From contig NZ_CP050948.1 in the NCBI RefSeq assembly GCF_019443745.1, forward strand, positions 2,670,001 through 2,734,000: 64,000 bases of DNA, read 5' to 3'. The position numbers were made by a program, and so were the translations under genes. This stretch comes from Iamia sp. SCSIO 61187. Lineage in GTDB: Bacteria > Actinomycetota > Acidimicrobiia > Acidimicrobiales > Iamiaceae. This document shows positions 1 to 9,185 of this stretch, piece after piece; within the stretch, counting starts at the first letter, position 1; each line of letters opens with the position of its first letter. The notes under the pieces are model-generated. The model worked only from the letters and a program-made list of their open reading frames with translations. It did no database searches and was not told where the DNA came from.

Positions 1-805
1 ACACCAGCCTCAGGTCGGGGAAGCGGTGGCAGACGCCCCCGAAGATGAGGTCGGTCACGCAGCGGATGTTGTCGAGGAAGATGAGCGACGACACCTTGGC
101 GAAGTTGGTCATCCACCCCATCTCGGCGACGTCCTCGAACTGGGTGCCCATCGACCCACCACCGACGTGGAAGCTGACCGAGAGGCCCGCCTCCTGGGCC
201 GCCGCCCACAGGGGGTCCCAGTGCCGGTGGGCCAGCGGCGGCATGCCGTGGTCCGACGGCTGGTTGCAGAAGTTCACGGCGCGGTGACCCTTGGCGTGGC
301 AGCGGTGGAGCTCGGCCACGGCCAGGTCCACGTCCCAGAACGGGAGGGCCGTCACCGCGACCAGGCGGTCGGGGGCGACGCTGGTCCAGTCGGTCAGGAA
401 GTCGTTGTAGGCCTGGACGCAGGCCAGGGCCAGCGAGCGGTCCGAGAGCGTGGTGAAGTACCCGTTCCCGAACCCGCCGACGTTGGGGTACAGGACCTGG
501 GCGTCGATGCCCTCGGCGTCGAGCAGGGCGACGCGCGCCTCCGGCTCGTACATCGACGGGGCGATGTCGTCGTAGGTCTCGGGGATCGACGCCGGCAGGA
601 CCCCGTCCCACCCGGCCATCGAGTAGAAGCCGGGGGCGCCGATGAAGCCGCCGTCGGCCATCCACACGTCCTTGCCGTCGATGCGCTCGATGTGGGGGAC
701 GCGGTCGTGGAGGCGGGCGGGCATGCGGGACGTCCACACGTCGGCCGGTTCGGTCAGGTGGGTGTCGACGTCGATGACGCGGAAGCGGTCGAAGAGGTCG
801 GTCAT
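1..805 (-). CDS. Amidohydrolase family protein (COG2159-like), 3' end cut by window edge
   Basis: The reading frame starts at an ATG at 803-805 and runs off the left edge, giving about 268 residues. The N-terminus has the metal-binding pattern D-x-D-x-H-x-x-EP (DVDTHLTEP, near residue 15), and a later segment FHVGGGS matches a metal-ligand strand of the amidohydrolase-2 (ACMSD/COG2159) family. These enzymes hydrolyse or decarboxylate small carboxylic or aromatic intermediates using a divalent metal. A GGAG ribosome site lies 6 bases upstream. It follows the CoA-transferase gene by 39 bp in the same direction, so the two are probably one catabolic transcript. The substrate cannot be told from sequence, and the C-terminus with the remaining ligands is outside the window. 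Confidence 0.85.
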   Translation of the reverse strand, partial: MTDLFDRFRVIDVDTHLTEPADVWTSRMPARLHDRVPHIERIDGKDVWMADGGFIGAPGFYSMAGWDGVLPASIPETYDDIAPSMYEPEARVALLDAEGIDAQVLYPNVGGFGNGYFTTLSDRSLALACVQAYNDFLTDWTSVAPDRLVAVTALPFWDVDLAVAELHRCHAKGHRAVNFCNQPSDHGMPPLAHRHWDPLWAAAQEAGLSVSFHVGGGSMGTQFEDVAEMGWMTNFAKVSSLIFLDNIRCVTDLIFGGVCHRFPDLRLV

Positions 806-844
806 GGGGGCTCCGGTGTCGGGTCTCGTCGGATGGGGTGGTGG

Positions 845-3223
845 TCAGGTGCCGACGGGCCGGTCGGCGATGGTGCCGTCGGCGCGCAGGCGGTCGATCT
901 CGGCGGCGTCGAGCCCGAGGAGCTCCCGGAGGATCTCCTCGGTGTGCTCGCCGAAGCACGGCGCCGGGCGGTGGGCCCAGCGCTCGACGCCGGTGAGGCG
1001 GAAGGGCTGGGTCGGCAGCGGCAGGGGTCCGGCGACGGGGTGGTCGACGGTCTCGTGGTAGCCCCGGGCCCGGAGCTGCGGGTGCCGGGGCACGAGGCGG
1101 GGGTCGCGGGTGGGGGCCGCGGGCACGCCGACCGCGACCAGCTCCGAGACGGCGGCCTCGACCGACCGCGGTGCCGCCCAGGCCCGGATGACCTCGTCGA
1201 TCCGGTCGTGGGCCACGGCCCTGCCCCGGTGGTCGGCGAGGGCGGGGTCGGCGGCGAGGCCCGGCGTCCCTCCGTCGAGCACGGTCGCCAGCGCCCGCCA
1301 CTGCTCGTCGGTCTCGACCGACACGGCGAGCCAGGCGTCCTCGGCGTCGGTGGGGTACAGCCCCTGGGGCGCGGCGCCCGGTGAGCGGTTCCCGTCCCGC
1401 TGGAGGACGATGCCGTGGGCGGTCCACTCGAGCACCGGCTCGGCGGCCACGGCGAGGGCGGAGTCGAACATGGCCGACTCGACGTGGGCGCCGACCCCGG
1501 TGCGGTCGCGCTCGGCCAGCGCCGCCAGGGTGGCGACCACGGCGTGGAGCCCGCCGTTGGGGTCGCAGGGCCCCCGCTGGATCCGGGGCGGCCCGTCCAG
1601 GTGGCCGGTGAGCCAGGCCAGCCCCGAGGCCTGCTCCATGTTCTGGGCGAAGCCGGGGCGGTCGGCCCACGGGCCGTCGAGGCCGTAGGCCGGCATCCGC
1701 ACCAGGATCGCCCGCGGGTTGGCCGCCCGGATGGCGTCCCAGCCGAGCCCGAGCTTGTCGAGCACGCGCGGGGTGAAGTTCTCCACCACCACGTCGACGT
1801 GCTCCACCAGGCCGAGGGCCAGCTCCCGGCCCCGCTCGCGGCCGAGGTCGAGCACCAGGCCCCGCTTGGCCAGGTTGACGGTCAGGAAGTAGTTGCTCAG
1901 CTCCCACCAGCGGTCGCGGTCGGCGAAGGAGGCACCGACCATGCGGATGCCGTCCATGCGGTCGGGTCCCTCGACGTGGATCACGTCGGCCCCGAGGGCG
2001 GCGAGGAGGGCGGTGGCCGCCGGGCCCGCCCACCAGGCGGTCAGGTCCAGGACCCGGAGCCCGTCCAGCGGGCGGCCGGCGAGGTCGGGTCGGGTCACCT
2101 CCGGGGCGCGCGACGGGGTCCGCCACGTCGGCGGCGACGCCGCTGTCGACGGGGGCGCCGGCGCCGGGCCGGGGGGCGGGGCGGGCTCGCCGTCGATCAG
2201 CCACGGCCGGCGGGGCGCCCGCCCCCGCCCGCTGGCGAGGTCGACGAAGCTCGACCGGGCCGCGGTGTGGTCGAGCTCGGTCACGGTGCGTCCGTCGCAC
2301 ACCGGCGCGACCGGCACCCGCCGCTCGACCGCCAGGGCGAGGATCTCGGCCGAGGTCCGCTCCCCCATCCACCCGGCGACGACCTCGTGCCACTCCTCGG
2401 CCCGGGCGAGGCGCTGGCCGATCAGCATGTACTCCCCGCTGTCGGCCAGGTCGTCGCGCCCGATCATGCGGAGGAACCCGTCGATCTGGTGCGGGGCGTT
2501 GGTGTTGAAGCCGATCCAGCCGTCCGCCGTCCGCTCGATCGACGGGATCTCCCGGTTGCGCACCGGCCCGACCGGTTCGGCCTCGGCCCCGGACTGCACG
2601 GCGTGGAAGACGTCGAGGTAGTTGCTGGCCCCGAGGTTGGCCACCTCGGCGAGCGACAGGTCGACCAGCCCGCCCGGTCCTCCCGCCCGCCGACCCCGCC
2701 AGCAGCAGAGCGCGACGGCCGCGGCGTAGGTGCCGGCCAGCCACTCCGAGGTCCGCCCGCCCATCTGGATCGGCTCCTCGTCGGCGGCGCCGCGCACGGC
2801 GAGCGCCCCGCTGTCGGCCTGGAGCGTGAAGTCCGTCGCCGGCCGATCCCGGTCGGGCCCGTGGAGCCCGTAGGGGGTGATGGCCACCACCACCAGGCCA
2901 GGTTCGCGGGCGGCGAGCTCCTCGACCACGGCGCGCTCGTCGCCCACCGGGCTGGCGAGCACGACGTCGGCGCCGAACCCGGCCATGGCCTCGGCGTCGA
3001 GGGGGCTCTCCGGGGCGACGGCTGCCTGCCCCTGGCGGAGGTACTCGAAGAGGGGGCCACAGCCGTCGACCGGCTCCGGGCCCTGCGTCCACGACCGGAA
3101 GGGGTCGCCGCCGACCGGCTCGACGTGCACAACCTCGGCGCCCGCCTCGTGGAGCAGCAGGGCGGCGTACCCGCCGGGGATGCCCGAGGACAGGGCGAGG
3201 ACCCGCGGGCCGTCGCCAGCCAT
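845..3223 (-). CDS. Fused double CaiB/BaiF (class III) CoA-transferase
   Basis: The 792-residue protein has two CaiB/BaiF domains in tandem, roughly residues 5-345 and 385-770, joined by a Pro/Ala-rich linker. Family members move CoA between acyl groups through an aspartyl-CoA thioester. In the second half the catalytic Asp position is present (VESAMFDSAL, Asp587), while the matching site of the first half reads VDLSLAEVANL with Glu193, so perhaps only one active site works. A frame continuing upstream to 4234 is antisense to the IclR gene and is not credible. The ATG at 3223 has GGAGG nine bases upstream; an adjacent GTG at 3226 is equally possible. It is divergent from the IclR gene and co-directional with the amidohydrolase, which suggests IclR-controlled acyl-CoA catabolism. 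Confidence 0.88.
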   Translation of the reverse strand: MAGDGPRVLALSSGIPGGYAALLLHEAGAEVVHVEPVGGDPFRSWTQGPEPVDGCGPLFEYLRQGQAAVAPESPLDAEAMAGFGADVVLASPVGDERAVVEELAAREPGLVVVAITPYGLHGPDRDRPATDFTLQADSGALAVRGAADEEPIQMGGRTSEWLAGTYAAAVALCCWRGRRAGGPGGLVDLSLAEVANLGASNYLDVFHAVQSGAEAEPVGPVRNREIPSIERTADGWIGFNTNAPHQIDGFLRMIGRDDLADSGEYMLIGQRLARAEEWHEVVAGWMGERTSAEILALAVERRVPVAPVCDGRTVTELDHTAARSSFVDLASGRGRAPRRPWLIDGEPAPPPGPAPAPPSTAASPPTWRTPSRAPEVTRPDLAGRPLDGLRVLDLTAWWAGPAATALLAALGADVIHVEGPDRMDGIRMVGASFADRDRWWELSNYFLTVNLAKRGLVLDLGRERGRELALGLVEHVDVVVENFTPRVLDKLGLGWDAIRAANPRAILVRMPAYGLDGPWADRPGFAQNMEQASGLAWLTGHLDGPPRIQRGPCDPNGGLHAVVATLAALAERDRTGVGAHVESAMFDSALAVAAEPVLEWTAHGIVLQRDGNRSPGAAPQGLYPTDAEDAWLAVSVETDEQWRALATVLDGGTPGLAADPALADHRGRAVAHDRIDEVIRAWAAPRSVEAAVSELVAVGVPAAPTRDPRLVPRHPQLRARGYHETVDHPVAGPLPLPTQPFRLTGVERWAHRPAPCFGEHTEEILRELLGLDAAEIDRLRADGTIADRPVGT

Positions 3224-3349
3224 CACGTCGATCCTCCGGGCGTCTGCATCCGGGGTCGGACGGTACGGACCGCCAGGGTGACGGTCGACACAAACCGGGC
3301 CGTCGGTCCGCATGGTGGACCGACGCTCGGGGGCGGCTTCACTGGCGAC

Positions 3350-4099
3350 GTGCGCAGCGTCGCCACCGCCCTGCGGATCTTCGAGGTCATCGCCCGCCGG
3401 CAGCCGATCGGGCTCAGCGCCCTGGCCCGGGAGCTCGACGTGCCCAAGTCCACCGTCCAGCGGGGGCTGGTCACCCTGGCCGACCGGCGCTGGATCGTCC
3501 AGGACCTCCTCGGCCAGGGGCGCTGGTCGGTGTCGGCCCGCCTCGCCGTGCTCGCCGAGCCGGAGCCGACCCTCCAGACCGCCCGGGCGATCGCCCGCCC
3601 CCTCCTCCCCGGCCTCCGGGACCGCACCGGAGGTCCGGCCGCCCTGTTCACCATCGACGGGGACCGCATGGCGATGCTCGACGGCTACGCGGGCATCGTG
3701 GCCGACCTCGAGTCGCAGCGGGGGCCGTTGCCCATCCACGCCAGCGGCGCGGGCCGGGCGATGCTCGCCGCCCTCCCGGTCGCCCGTCAGCGTCAGATCG
3801 TCGCCCTGCTCGAGGAGCGGGGCCTGACGGCGTACACGCCCCTCACGGTCACCGACGGCGCCACCCTCCTGGCCGCGATCGGCGAGGCCCGGCGCGAGGG
3901 GTGCGCCATCGTCGTCGACGAGTACCTGCCCCGCGTCGCCACCGTCGGCGCCGCCATGACCGGACCGGACGGTCTGCCCATCGCCGCGGTCGCCGCCATC
4001 GTCACCGCCCCCTCCCCCACCCCGGCCGAGCTCCGCGCCGTCGGCCGGGAGGTCGCCGCCGTGGCGACCACCGTCTCGCGCCAGCTCACGGCCCCGTGA
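3350..4099 (+). CDS. IclR-family transcriptional regulator
   Basis: This 249-residue protein has an N-terminal winged helix (ALARELDVPKSTVQRGLVTL, residues about 24-43) followed by a GAF-like effector domain with the typical IclR run from LLPGLRDRTGG to GRAMLAAL and ends near VATTVSRQL. The length is normal for the family. The start is the GTG at 3350. Longer frames upstream run antisense through the CoA-transferase. A weak TTCACT box lies six bases before the GTG, so the message may be leaderless. Its divergent position next to the CoA-transferase/amidohydrolase pair makes it the likely local regulator of that pathway. Confidence 0.88.
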   Translation: MRSVATALRIFEVIARRQPIGLSALARELDVPKSTVQRGLVTLADRRWIVQDLLGQGRWSVSARLAVLAEPEPTLQTARAIARPLLPGLRDRTGGPAALFTIDGDRMAMLDGYAGIVADLESQRGPLPIHASGAGRAMLAALPVARQRQIVALLEERGLTAYTPLTVTDGATLLAAIGEARREGCAIVVDEYLPRVATVGAAMTGPDGLPIAAVAAIVTAPSPTPAELRAVGREVAAVATTVSRQLTAP

Positions 4100-4196
4100 C
4101 CGATGAGATCGGTGCGCGGGGATCGTCCGACCCATCGCCGACCGACACGAGGAGCGTCGACGTGGACCTGACGACAGACCGCTGGCCCGTGACCCG

Positions 4197-5039
4197 ATGA
4201 CCACCGTCCACGCCAACGGCGTCGCCCTCGGCATCGAGTCGTTCGGGGCCGAGGACGACGCGCTCGTCCTGCTCGCCGGAGGGACGACGATGCTCTCCTG
4301 GCCCGACGCCCTCTGCGAGCGGCTCGCCGCCGGCGGGCGGCGCGTGGTGCGCTACGACCTGCGCGACAGCGGAGCGTCGACGACGGCGGACCCCGACGCG
4401 CCGAGCTACACCCTGCGCGACCTCGCCGCCGACGCCGCCGCCCTCGCGACCGCCCTCGGCGGCACGTCCGCGCACCTCGCCGGCATCGGCGTCGGGGGGA
4501 TGGTGGCCCAGGTGGCCGCTCTCGACCATCCCGGCGCCTTCTCGGCGCTCACCCTGGTCGGCACCCGCCCGGTCGCGCCGGGGCCGCCCGACGACGACCT
4601 CCCCGACCACGACCGGGCGACGATGGGCCGGCTGTTCGCCCGCCCGATGCCGGACTGGACCGACCGCGACGCCGTCACCGCGTTCGCCGCCGCCGGCGCC
4701 GAGATCCTCGGCAACGACCCCGCCGTGGCCCGCTCCGTCGCCGGGCGCATCTGGGACCGCACGCCCGACACCGCCGGCCCGGTCCAGATGGCCAACCATC
4801 TGGGCATGGTGTTCTCCACGCTCGACTGCACCCCGCGCTGGCGCGAGCGCCTGCCCGGGATCGACGTCCCCACCCTCGTCGTCCACGGCCTCCGGGACCC
4901 GTTCTTCCCCGTCGGCAACGGCGAGGCCATCGCCCGCGAGATCCCCGGGGCACGCCTCCTCGTCCTCGAGGACGCCGCCACCGCCATCCCCGATCGGGCG
5001 GTCGGCGAGGTGGCCGAGGCGATGCTGGCCCTCGGGTAG
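4197..5039 (+). CDS. Alpha/beta-hydrolase-fold protein lacking catalytic Ser and His
   Basis: The protein is 280 residues and aligns by eye end to end with small alpha/beta hydrolases of the DxxD-less esterase/3-oxoadipate-lactonase type: HANGV...YETFG-like start, RYDLRDSGAS, and a C-terminal VPTLVVHGLRDPFFPV with the acid Asp234. However, the nucleophile elbow reads GIGVGG, with Gly98 where the catalytic Ser belongs, and the usual EGMGHDLP box reads EDAATAIPD, with Thr262 where the His belongs. Two of three catalytic residues are therefore absent although the frame is intact. It may be a non-catalytic binding protein or a decaying gene. It follows the IclR gene by 97 bp; no clear ribosome site is seen. 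Confidence 0.85.
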   Translation: MTTVHANGVALGIESFGAEDDALVLLAGGTTMLSWPDALCERLAAGGRRVVRYDLRDSGASTTADPDAPSYTLRDLAADAAALATALGGTSAHLAGIGVGGMVAQVAALDHPGAFSALTLVGTRPVAPGPPDDDLPDHDRATMGRLFARPMPDWTDRDAVTAFAAAGAEILGNDPAVARSVAGRIWDRTPDTAGPVQMANHLGMVFSTLDCTPRWRERLPGIDVPTLVVHGLRDPFFPVGNGEAIAREIPGARLLVLEDAATAIPDRAVGEVAEAMLALG

Positions 5040-5124
5040 TGCACGTCCCGCGACCGGGGGCCGGGCCGGGGTCCCGCCCGAGGGTCGATTGCCGGACCCG
5101 GGATGGCGTGGTCAACTGGAACGA

Positions 5125-7818
5125 GTGGGTGGATCGACCGGTGAGGGCGTGACCGCCACCGGTCCGGGACCGGTGGTGACGATCCTCGGCACCAAGCTGC
5201 ACCCGCCCCGACGGCGCCCGACCCTCGTCGGGCGGCCCCGGCTCGAGGCCGCCACCTCCCGCAGCGCCCACTCTGCGCTCACCCTGGTGTCCGCCCCCGC
5301 CGGGTTCGGCAAGACCACCCTCGTCGCCGACCGTTGGGGCGAGGGCCCGAGCACGGCGTGGCTGTCGCTCGATCGCGGCGACGACGACCTCGTCCGGTTC
5401 TGGACCTACGTCGTCGCCGCCCTGGCGACGGCGGCGCCGGACCTCAGCGATGACGCGACCGGCCTGCTCGGAGCACCCGGCACGCCGATCGAGGCCGTCG
5501 TGGCCACGCTCATCAACGACCTCGAGACCGTCGCCTCGGAGGTCGTCTTGGTCCTCGACGACTACCACGTCATCGAGCAGGTCGAGATCCACGACTCGGT
5601 GGCGTTCCTGTTCGAGCACCTGCCGGTCCAGGTCCGGGTCGTGATCGCCACGCGCTCGGACCCCCCGCTCCCGTTGGCGGCGATGCGGGCCCGGGGCGAG
5701 CTGCTCGAGATCCGCGCCGCGGACCTCCGCTTCACCGCCGACGAGGCGGCGTCGTACCTCAACGGGGCCATGGACCTGGCCCTCGGGGCCGACGACATCG
5801 AGGTGCTCGGGGCCCGCACCGAGGGGTGGATCGCAGCCCTCCAGCTGGCGGCGCTCTCGCTGCAAGGCGGGCGCGACCCCACCGCGTTCATCGCCGAGTT
5901 CGCCGGCGACGACCGGTTCATCCTCGACTACCTCGCCGACGAGGTGCTCGAGCGCCAGACCCCCGAGATCCGCCGGTTCCTGCTCGAGACCTCGATCCTC
6001 AGCCGGCTCACCGGTCCGCTGTGCGGGGCGGTGACGGGCCTCGACGGGGCCAAGGCCACCCTCGACGGCCTCGATCGGGCCAACCTCTTCGTGGTGCCCC
6101 TCGACGACCGACGCACCTGGTACCGCTACCACCACCTCTTCGGCGACGTCCTCCGCGCCCGGCTGGTCGACGAGGACCCGGGCCGCGTCCCGGAGCTGCA
6201 CCGCCGCGCCAGCGACTGGTACGCCGCCCACGACGAGCCCCACGAGGCCATCGCCCACGCCCTCGCCGGCGGCCGCTTCGACCGGGCCGCCGCCCTCATC
6301 GAACGGACCGCCCCGGCGATGCAGCGGGCCCGCCAGGAGGCGGTGCTGCGGCGATGGCTCGAGGCCCTCCCCCGCGAGGTGTACGCCGACCGACCGGTCC
6401 TCACCGTCTTCCTGGTGGGGGCGCGCATGGCGACCGGCGAGGCGACCGGGTGCGACGAGCTGCTCGACCGGGCCGAGGCCCGCCTCATCCGGAGCGATCC
6501 CCCGCTCGTCGAGAGCGAGGTCGAGCGCCGCCGCCTGCCGGCCATGGTGGCCGTGCACCGGGCCGGCCTGGCCCTCCTCGCCGGCGACCTCGACGGGACC
6601 GTCCGCCACGCCCGCCGGGTCCTCGACCTGGCGAGCGACGACGACCCCCTCCAGCGGGGCGCAGGGTCGGCGCTGCTGGGCCTGGCCCACTGGAGCCGGG
6701 GGGACCTCGACACGGCCCGCCAGCGCTACGTCGAGTCGGTCGCGTGCTTCGAGGCGGGCCGGTTCCTGCCCGACGTCATGGGCTGCTCGATCGCCCTCGC
6801 CGACATCCAGACCACCCAGGGCCGCCTCCACGACGCCCAGCGCACCTTCGCGTCCGCCCTCCGCCACACCGCCGACGAGCCCGGCCTCCGCGGCGCCGCC
6901 GACATGCACGTGGGGCTGAGCCTGCTCGCCCTCGAGCGCGACGACCTCGTGGCCGCCGCCCAGCACCTCGACGCCAGCGCCGAGCTGGGGGAGCACAGGG
7001 GCCTCCCCCAGCACCCCTACCGGTGGCGGGTCGCCGCCGCGCTGCTGCACCACGCCCACGGCGACGACGACGCCGCCCTCGAGCTGCTGACCGAGGCCGA
7101 GCGCCTCTACGACACCGACTACTCGCCTCGCGTGCGACCGGTCAGCGCCATCACCACACGGGTCCGGATCGCCCGGGGCGACGTCGCCGCCGGTGAGCGG
7201 TGGGCCGCCGCCCACGGCCTGAGCGCCACCGACGAGCCGACCTACCTCCGGGAGCTCGAGCACATCACCCTGGCCCGGCTCCTGCTCGCCCGGGGGACGA
7301 TCGACGCGGCCGAGGAGGCCGTCGGCCTGCTCGGCCGGCTCCTCACCGCCGCCGAGCAGGGCGACCGCGGGGGCAGCAGCATCGAGATCCTCGTGCTGCT
7401 GGCGGTCGCCCACCGCGCCGCCGGTCGTCGGGACGAGGCCGTCGGTCCGATGGAGGTGGCCCTGGCCCGGGCCGAGCCCGAGGGCTACGTCCGCACGTTC
7501 CTCGACGCCGGGAGCGGCGCCATCGACGTGCTCCGCTCGCTCGACGGCACCTCCGGGCGACGAGCCGCCCGGCTCCTCGCCGGCGCGACGTCGGCCGTGA
7601 CCCCCGCCCGGAGGCGGTCAGCCGGACCCGACGAGCTGAGCGAGCGCGAGGTCGACGTGCTCCGCCTCCTCCGCAGCGACCTCAGCGGCCCCGACATCGC
7701 TCGCGAGCTCCACGTGTCGCTCAACACGCTGCGCACCCACACCAGGCACATCTACACCAAGCTCGGCGCCACCAACCGGCGCGAAGCCGTGAGCCGGGCC
7801 GCCAGCCTGGGGCTGTGA
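5125..7818 (+). CDS. MalT-like LuxR-family transcriptional regulator (STAND ATPase)
   Basis: A large (about 897 residues) regulator. Order: a MalT-type start (LGTKLHPPRRR), Walker A APAGFGKTT (about residue 57), Walker B LVLDDYH, a winged-helix/ARM-like middle, about 400 residues of TPR-like helical repeats rich in Ala and Leu, and a C-terminal LuxR helix-turn-helix (LSEREVDVLRLLRSD to IYTKLGATNRREAV). Such proteins bind ATP and a small ligand, oligomerise and activate promoters. Starts are uncertain: TTG 5089, GTG 5125 and GTG 5149 are in frame and all precede the conserved region. It lies just upstream of the ABC operon at 7910-10004 in the same direction, which makes that operon a plausible target. 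Confidence 0.88.
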   Translation: MGGSTGEGVTATGPGPVVTILGTKLHPPRRRPTLVGRPRLEAATSRSAHSALTLVSAPAGFGKTTLVADRWGEGPSTAWLSLDRGDDDLVRFWTYVVAALATAAPDLSDDATGLLGAPGTPIEAVVATLINDLETVASEVVLVLDDYHVIEQVEIHDSVAFLFEHLPVQVRVVIATRSDPPLPLAAMRARGELLEIRAADLRFTADEAASYLNGAMDLALGADDIEVLGARTEGWIAALQLAALSLQGGRDPTAFIAEFAGDDRFILDYLADEVLERQTPEIRRFLLETSILSRLTGPLCGAVTGLDGAKATLDGLDRANLFVVPLDDRRTWYRYHHLFGDVLRARLVDEDPGRVPELHRRASDWYAAHDEPHEAIAHALAGGRFDRAAALIERTAPAMQRARQEAVLRRWLEALPREVYADRPVLTVFLVGARMATGEATGCDELLDRAEARLIRSDPPLVESEVERRRLPAMVAVHRAGLALLAGDLDGTVRHARRVLDLASDDDPLQRGAGSALLGLAHWSRGDLDTARQRYVESVACFEAGRFLPDVMGCSIALADIQTTQGRLHDAQRTFASALRHTADEPGLRGAADMHVGLSLLALERDDLVAAAQHLDASAELGEHRGLPQHPYRWRVAAALLHHAHGDDDAALELLTEAERLYDTDYSPRVRPVSAITTRVRIARGDVAAGERWAAAHGLSATDEPTYLRELEHITLARLLLARGTIDAAEEAVGLLGRLLTAAEQGDRGGSSIEILVLLAVAHRAAGRRDEAVGPMEVALARAEPEGYVRTFLDAGSGAIDVLRSLDGTSGRRAARLLAGATSAVTPARRRSAGPDELSEREVDVLRLLRSDLSGPDIARELHVSLNTLRTHTRHIYTKLGATNRREAVSRAASLGL

Positions 7819-7897
7819 CCGGGACCCCGACGGGGGCCGAGGACGATCACCGCGAGGATCGCCAGATCATGTGATGTGGGCTCACCAGGCCCGTCCC

Positions 7898-7903
7898 TAC
7901 GTT
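7898..7903 (+). promoter_or_regulatory. -10 box of a leaderless promoter for the ABC operon
   Basis: TACGTT is followed by exactly six bases (cacccg) and then a GTG at 7910. This spacing places the transcription start on or next to the GTG, the same arrangement seen at several other genes in the window. A short palindrome ATCATGTGAT (7867-7876) lies upstream and could be an activator site. The start point is inferred, not measured. Confidence 0.5.
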
Positions 7904-7909
7904 CACCCG

Positions 7910-8245
7910 GTGCCCCCCGATCGCCCCTCCCCCGAACCGTCATGTGGGCGACCGACTGCTGAGGACGCCCCCGCCGAGCGCTACGAGGTCCGCGTCCGCG
8001 GGCGGCTCGGGAGCCGGTGGGCGGCGTGGTTCGACGGGATGACCCTGATCGACGCCGGCGACGGCACGACCGTCATGCGCGGCGCACTCGTCGACCAGGC
8101 CGCCCTGCACGGCCTGCTCGAGAAGCTCCGCGACCTCGGCATCACCCTGCTGTCGCTCACCCGCCTCGGGCCGGACGCGCCGCCCGAGCGCCCCGCCCTC
8201 CCACCTGACCAGACCGGTCCCACCCCGCCAGGAGCAACCCCATGA
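7910..8245 (+). CDS. Small conserved hypothetical protein leading the ABC operon
   Basis: The protein has 111 residues: a low-complexity Pro-rich N-terminus, then a compact core (YEVRVRGRLG, WFDGMTLI, GTTVMRGALVDQAALHGLLEKLRDLGI) and a Pro-rich tail. The core resembles small actinobacterial proteins often encoded beside LuxR/ABC genes, but I cannot assign a function. The GTG at 7910 is favoured over the frame opening at 7871 because a TACGTT box sits six bases before it. The stop codon overlaps the ATG of the ATPase gene (ATGA at 8242-8245), which implies translational coupling and a shared role in the exporter operon. Confidence 0.7.
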   Translation: MPPDRPSPEPSCGRPTAEDAPAERYEVRVRGRLGSRWAAWFDGMTLIDAGDGTTVMRGALVDQAALHGLLEKLRDLGITLLSLTRLGPDAPPERPALPPDQTGPTPPGATP

Positions 8246-9138
8246 TCACCGTCACCGGACTCACCAAGCACTACGGCGCGCGCACCGCCGTCGACGACCT
8301 GACCTTCACCGTGGCCGCCGGCCGCGTCACCGGCTTCGTCGGCCCGAACGGGGCCGGCAAGTCGACCACGATGCGGATGATGGTCGGGCTCACCCGTCCC
8401 GACCGGGGCGAGGTCCGCTACGACGGCGTCCGCTACGCCGACCTGCGCCACCCGGCCCGGGTCGTCGGGGCCGTGCTCGACGCCCGCAGCATGCACCCCG
8501 GTCACACCGCCCGCAACCACCTCCGGGCCATGGCCGCCACCAGCGCCATCCCCGGCTCCCGGGTCGACGAGGTCCTGGCCGACGTCGGCCTCGAGTCGGC
8601 CGCGGGGCAGCGGGTCGGCGGGTTCTCGCTGGGCATGCGCCAGCGCCTGGCCCTGGCCGGCGCCCTCCTCGGCGATCCCCGGGTCCTGCTCCTCGACGAG
8701 CCGTCGAACGGCCTCGACCCCGACGGCATCCGGTGGCTGCGCCACCACCTCACCGACTTCGCCCGCCGCAGCGGCTCGGTGTTCGTGTCGAGCCACCTGA
8801 TCAGCGAGCTCAGCATGTTCGTCGACGACCTCGTCGTCGTCGGCGGTGGCACCCTGCTGGCGGCCGAGACCCTCGCGGCCGTCACCGCCCGCCAGGCCGC
8901 CACCGTCGTCGCCGAGACGCCCCGCCCGGCCGACCTGGCCCGGGTGCTCGCCGGCCCCGACGTCACCATCGAGACCTCCGGCGACCGACTCCTCGTCCGG
9001 GGCGCCACCAAGGCGACGGTGTCCCAGCTGGCGTTCGAGAACGGCATCCGCCTCGTCGGGCTCAGCGAGATCGCCCCGTCGCTGGAGGAGACCCTCCTCG
9101 CCCTGACCGGGGCGTCGGCCGAGTTCGCCTCCGCCTGA
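8242..9138 (+). CDS. ABC transporter ATP-binding protein
   Basis: The 298-residue protein carries Walker A GPNGAGKST (about 35-43), a signature FSLGMRQRLALAGAL and Walker B VLLLDEPSNGLDP, then the H-loop in VFVSSHLI. It belongs to the drug/lantibiotic-type exporter ATPases (CcmA/BcrA-like) that pair with a separate permease. The C-terminal 90 residues follow the domain usual for this group. It overlaps the preceding small gene by four bases and is 47 bp ahead of the permease gene. The substrate is unknown. Confidence 0.93.
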   Translation: MITVTGLTKHYGARTAVDDLTFTVAAGRVTGFVGPNGAGKSTTMRMMVGLTRPDRGEVRYDGVRYADLRHPARVVGAVLDARSMHPGHTARNHLRAMAATSAIPGSRVDEVLADVGLESAAGQRVGGFSLGMRQRLALAGALLGDPRVLLLDEPSNGLDPDGIRWLRHHLTDFARRSGSVFVSSHLISELSMFVDDLVVVGGGTLLAAETLAAVTARQAATVVAETPRPADLARVLAGPDVTIETSGDRLLVRGATKATVSQLAFENGIRLVGLSEIAPSLEETLLALTGASAEFASA

Positions 9139-9185
9139 CGCGGCCCCGCCCCACCCAACCCACCGACCCGACAAGGACCCCGACC

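Noticed and set aside
845-4234. Very long minus-strand open frame spanning the CoA-transferase and the IclR gene
   Set aside because: The part above 3226 is antisense to the IclR gene, has Gly/Arg-rich composition and resembles no protein; high GC leaves long open frames on both strands.
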